NCBI GenBank assembly: GCA_016201105.1
Contig: JACQDN010000001.1
Location: 1-36,131 of the forward strand
Length of the DNA stretch: 36,131 nt
Reading direction: 5' to 3'
Source: Pseudomonadota bacterium
GTDB taxonomy: Bacteria; Pseudomonadota; Alphaproteobacteria; Micropepsales; Micropepsaceae
Each line of letters opens with the position of its first letter. Positions within the stretch are counted from its first letter, which is position 1. The translations under genes were made by a program, and so were the position numbers. The notes under the pieces were generated by a model, which ran no database searches, had not been told where the DNA came from, and was given only the letters and a program-made list of their open reading frames with translations. Below, piece after piece: positions 34,753-36,131 of the stretch.

Positions 34753-35976
34753 GTGGCGAAGATTTGCGACGTGGCGATAGTCGGTGCCGGGCCTTACGGG
34801 CTTTCGCTTGCGGCGCATTTGCGCGCGCGCGGAATGGATTTCCGCGTTTTCGGCAAAGCGATGGACAGCTGGGGCGCGCATATGCCCGCCGGCATGATGC
34901 TGAAGTCCGACGGCTTCGTCTCCAATCTTTCCTCGCCCGCACCCCGCTTCACCCTCAAGGCCTATTGCGAACGCAATGCCCTGCCCTACGCCGATCAAGG
35001 CCTGCCCATAGCGCTCGAAGCGTTTCTCTCCTACGCGCAATGGTTCCGCGCCGGCCAGGTGCCAGATCTGGAGCAGCGCCAGGTGACGTCGATCGCGCGC
35101 CGCGGCAAAACGTTCACGGTGTCGCTCGACGACAGCGAAACATTTGCGGCGCGCAGCGTGGTCATCGCCTGCGGCATCAGCTGGTACAGTTTCACGCCAC
35201 CGGTGTTTTCGACGTTGCCGCACGACGTTCTTTCCCACAGCTACGAACATCGCGATGTGACCCGCTTCAAGGGCCGCGAAGTCGCCGTCGTCGGCGCCGG
35301 ATCGTCCGCGATCGATCTTGCAGCCGCGCTGCGCGAGGCCGGCGCTTTCCCGCGCATCGTCGCGCGCGGCAAAGTGCTCGAATTCAATCGTATTCCCGAT
35401 CCCGCCGATGAATCTTTCATCCGCTGGGTTCAGGCGCCGGCCTCCGGCATCGGGCGTGGCTGGAAGTCCTATTTCTGCGCCCACGCACCGCTTCTGTTTC
35501 ATCGCCTGCCGCGCCCCCTGAAAGACCGCGCCATCGCCAGCCATTTGCATCCCGCCGGCGGATTCTTCATGCGCGAGAAGATCGAGGGCGTGGTACCCGC
35601 TTCGCTGGGCTGTACGGTCGCATCCGCCGCCACGAAGGACGGACGCGCGGTTCTGACTTTGAAGACCGACAAAGGTTGGGAAGAAACACATTCATTCGAT
35701 CATGTGATCACTGCGACCGGCTACAGGCCCGATTTTCGAAAGCTGCCGTTCCTCGACAGAGATCTCGCGGAGTATGCAGCACCCGGCGGCGGCTCGCCGG
35801 AAGTGTCGGATGTGTTCGAAACGAAGATGCCGGGTCTCTATGCTGTGGGCCTCAGCGCCATGCAGAGCTTCGGTCCGCTGATGCGCTTCATGGTGGGCGC
35901 GGAGTTCGCCGCGCCACATCTGGCGGCGCATCTGCAGAAGATCAGTGCAAGAGTGACTGGCCGTTGGGCGGCTTAG
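34753..35976 (+). CDS. FAD/NAD(P)-binding oxidoreductase (flavin monooxygenase-like)
   Basis: The 407-residue product opens directly with the FAD-binding V-A-I-V-G-A-G-P-Y-G and carries a second dinucleotide site V-A-V-V-G-A-G-S-S-A-I-D near its middle. A later I-T-A-T-G-Y-R-P-D-F segment is typical of two-dinucleotide-binding flavoproteins, including monooxygenases. The GTG at 34753 has GGAG six bases before it, which fixes the start; the frame is open to 34456, but that part lies over the ATP-grasp gene. With the divergent ATP-grasp gene it could belong to a small biosynthetic locus, which is inference from position only. Confidence 0.87.
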   Translation: MAKICDVAIVGAGPYGLSLAAHLRARGMDFRVFGKAMDSWGAHMPAGMMLKSDGFVSNLSSPAPRFTLKAYCERNALPYADQGLPIALEAFLSYAQWFRAGQVPDLEQRQVTSIARRGKTFTVSLDDSETFAARSVVIACGISWYSFTPPVFSTLPHDVLSHSYEHRDVTRFKGREVAVVGAGSSAIDLAAALREAGAFPRIVARGKVLEFNRIPDPADESFIRWVQAPASGIGRGWKSYFCAHAPLLFHRLPRPLKDRAIASHLHPAGGFFMREKIEGVVPASLGCTVASAATKDGRAVLTLKTDKGWEETHSFDHVITATGYRPDFRKLPFLDRDLAEYAAPGGGSPEVSDVFETKMPGLYAVGLSAMQSFGPLMRFMVGAEFAAPHLAAHLQKISARVTGRWAA

Positions 35977-36058
35977 CGAATTAGGCGACGGGATGCCCAC
36001 TCGTCGAGGGAGTGTCAGAAGTTTTGTGTAAGAGCGATCCCTGTGAAGGTTGCGGGGT

Positions 36059-36090
36059 CAGCGAACTGACCCCATGGGGTCAGTTCGCTG
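36059..36090. repeat. Perfect 32-base palindrome
   Basis: The sequence from CAGCGAACTGACCCC to GGGGTCAGTTCGCTG forms two 15-base arms around an AT centre with no mismatch. It lies about 80 bases after the FAD oxidoreductase gene. It lacks a T-tract, so it is not a standard terminator. It may be a REP-like unit or part of a mobile-element boundary that continues past the window. Confidence 0.85.
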
Positions 36091-36131
36091 GCGCCGCAAA
36101 GCGGTCGCCGAACTGGATTGCAAATTGGCTC

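Overview
The window looks like a chromosomal segment of a GC-rich Gram-negative alphaproteobacterium. The evidence is the tight xseB-ispA-dxs block, FabI- and AroC-type housekeeping genes, a 1011-residue TonB-dependent receptor, frequent GTG/TTG starts and palindromic intergenic repeats. I cannot name the genus. I see no rRNA, tRNA, CRISPR array or complete insertion sequence.

Positions 1-8100 hold housekeeping and metabolic genes separated by repeats. They include a serine hydrolase, an amidohydrolase, fabI overlapping a histidine phosphatase gene, a small secreted or membrane protein, aroC, and a tandem pair of legumain-like (C13, caspase-fold) proteases. Three copies of one CCTCCC-type palindromic element sit exactly at gene 3' ends. 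A second, larger inverted repeat lies beside a leftover tail of a duplicated serine hydrolase. Positions 8100-13300 form one compact minus-strand unit: a histone-deacetylase-family enzyme, xseB, ispA, dxs and an RNA methyltransferase, followed by the two C13 proteases.

Positions 13687-28400 are the most distinctive part. A TonB receptor with its own strong terminator is followed by two overlapping genes for TPR-sulfotransferase fusions and, convergently, a TPR-aspartyl/asparaginyl beta-hydroxylase fusion. After sppA, a crotonase, a membrane serine hydrolase and a small conserved-looking protein comes a third TPR-sulfotransferase whose PAPS loop is degenerate. It is in line with an alpha/beta hydrolase gene and a phospholipase-C-like lipoprotein gene. 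Four TPR proteins carrying two kinds of modification domain beside an outer-membrane receptor suggest a modification system of unknown target. This is inference from architecture and proximity.

Positions 30389-35976 hold a secreted blue-copper protein, a shorter sulfotransferase, a glycosyltransferase lacking its N-terminal domain, a SAM methyltransferase, an ATP-grasp protein and an FAD oxidoreductase. The sulfotransferase and glycosyltransferase meet at what looks like a deletion junction near 31680. The window ends in a perfect 32-base palindrome and a possible mobile-element edge.
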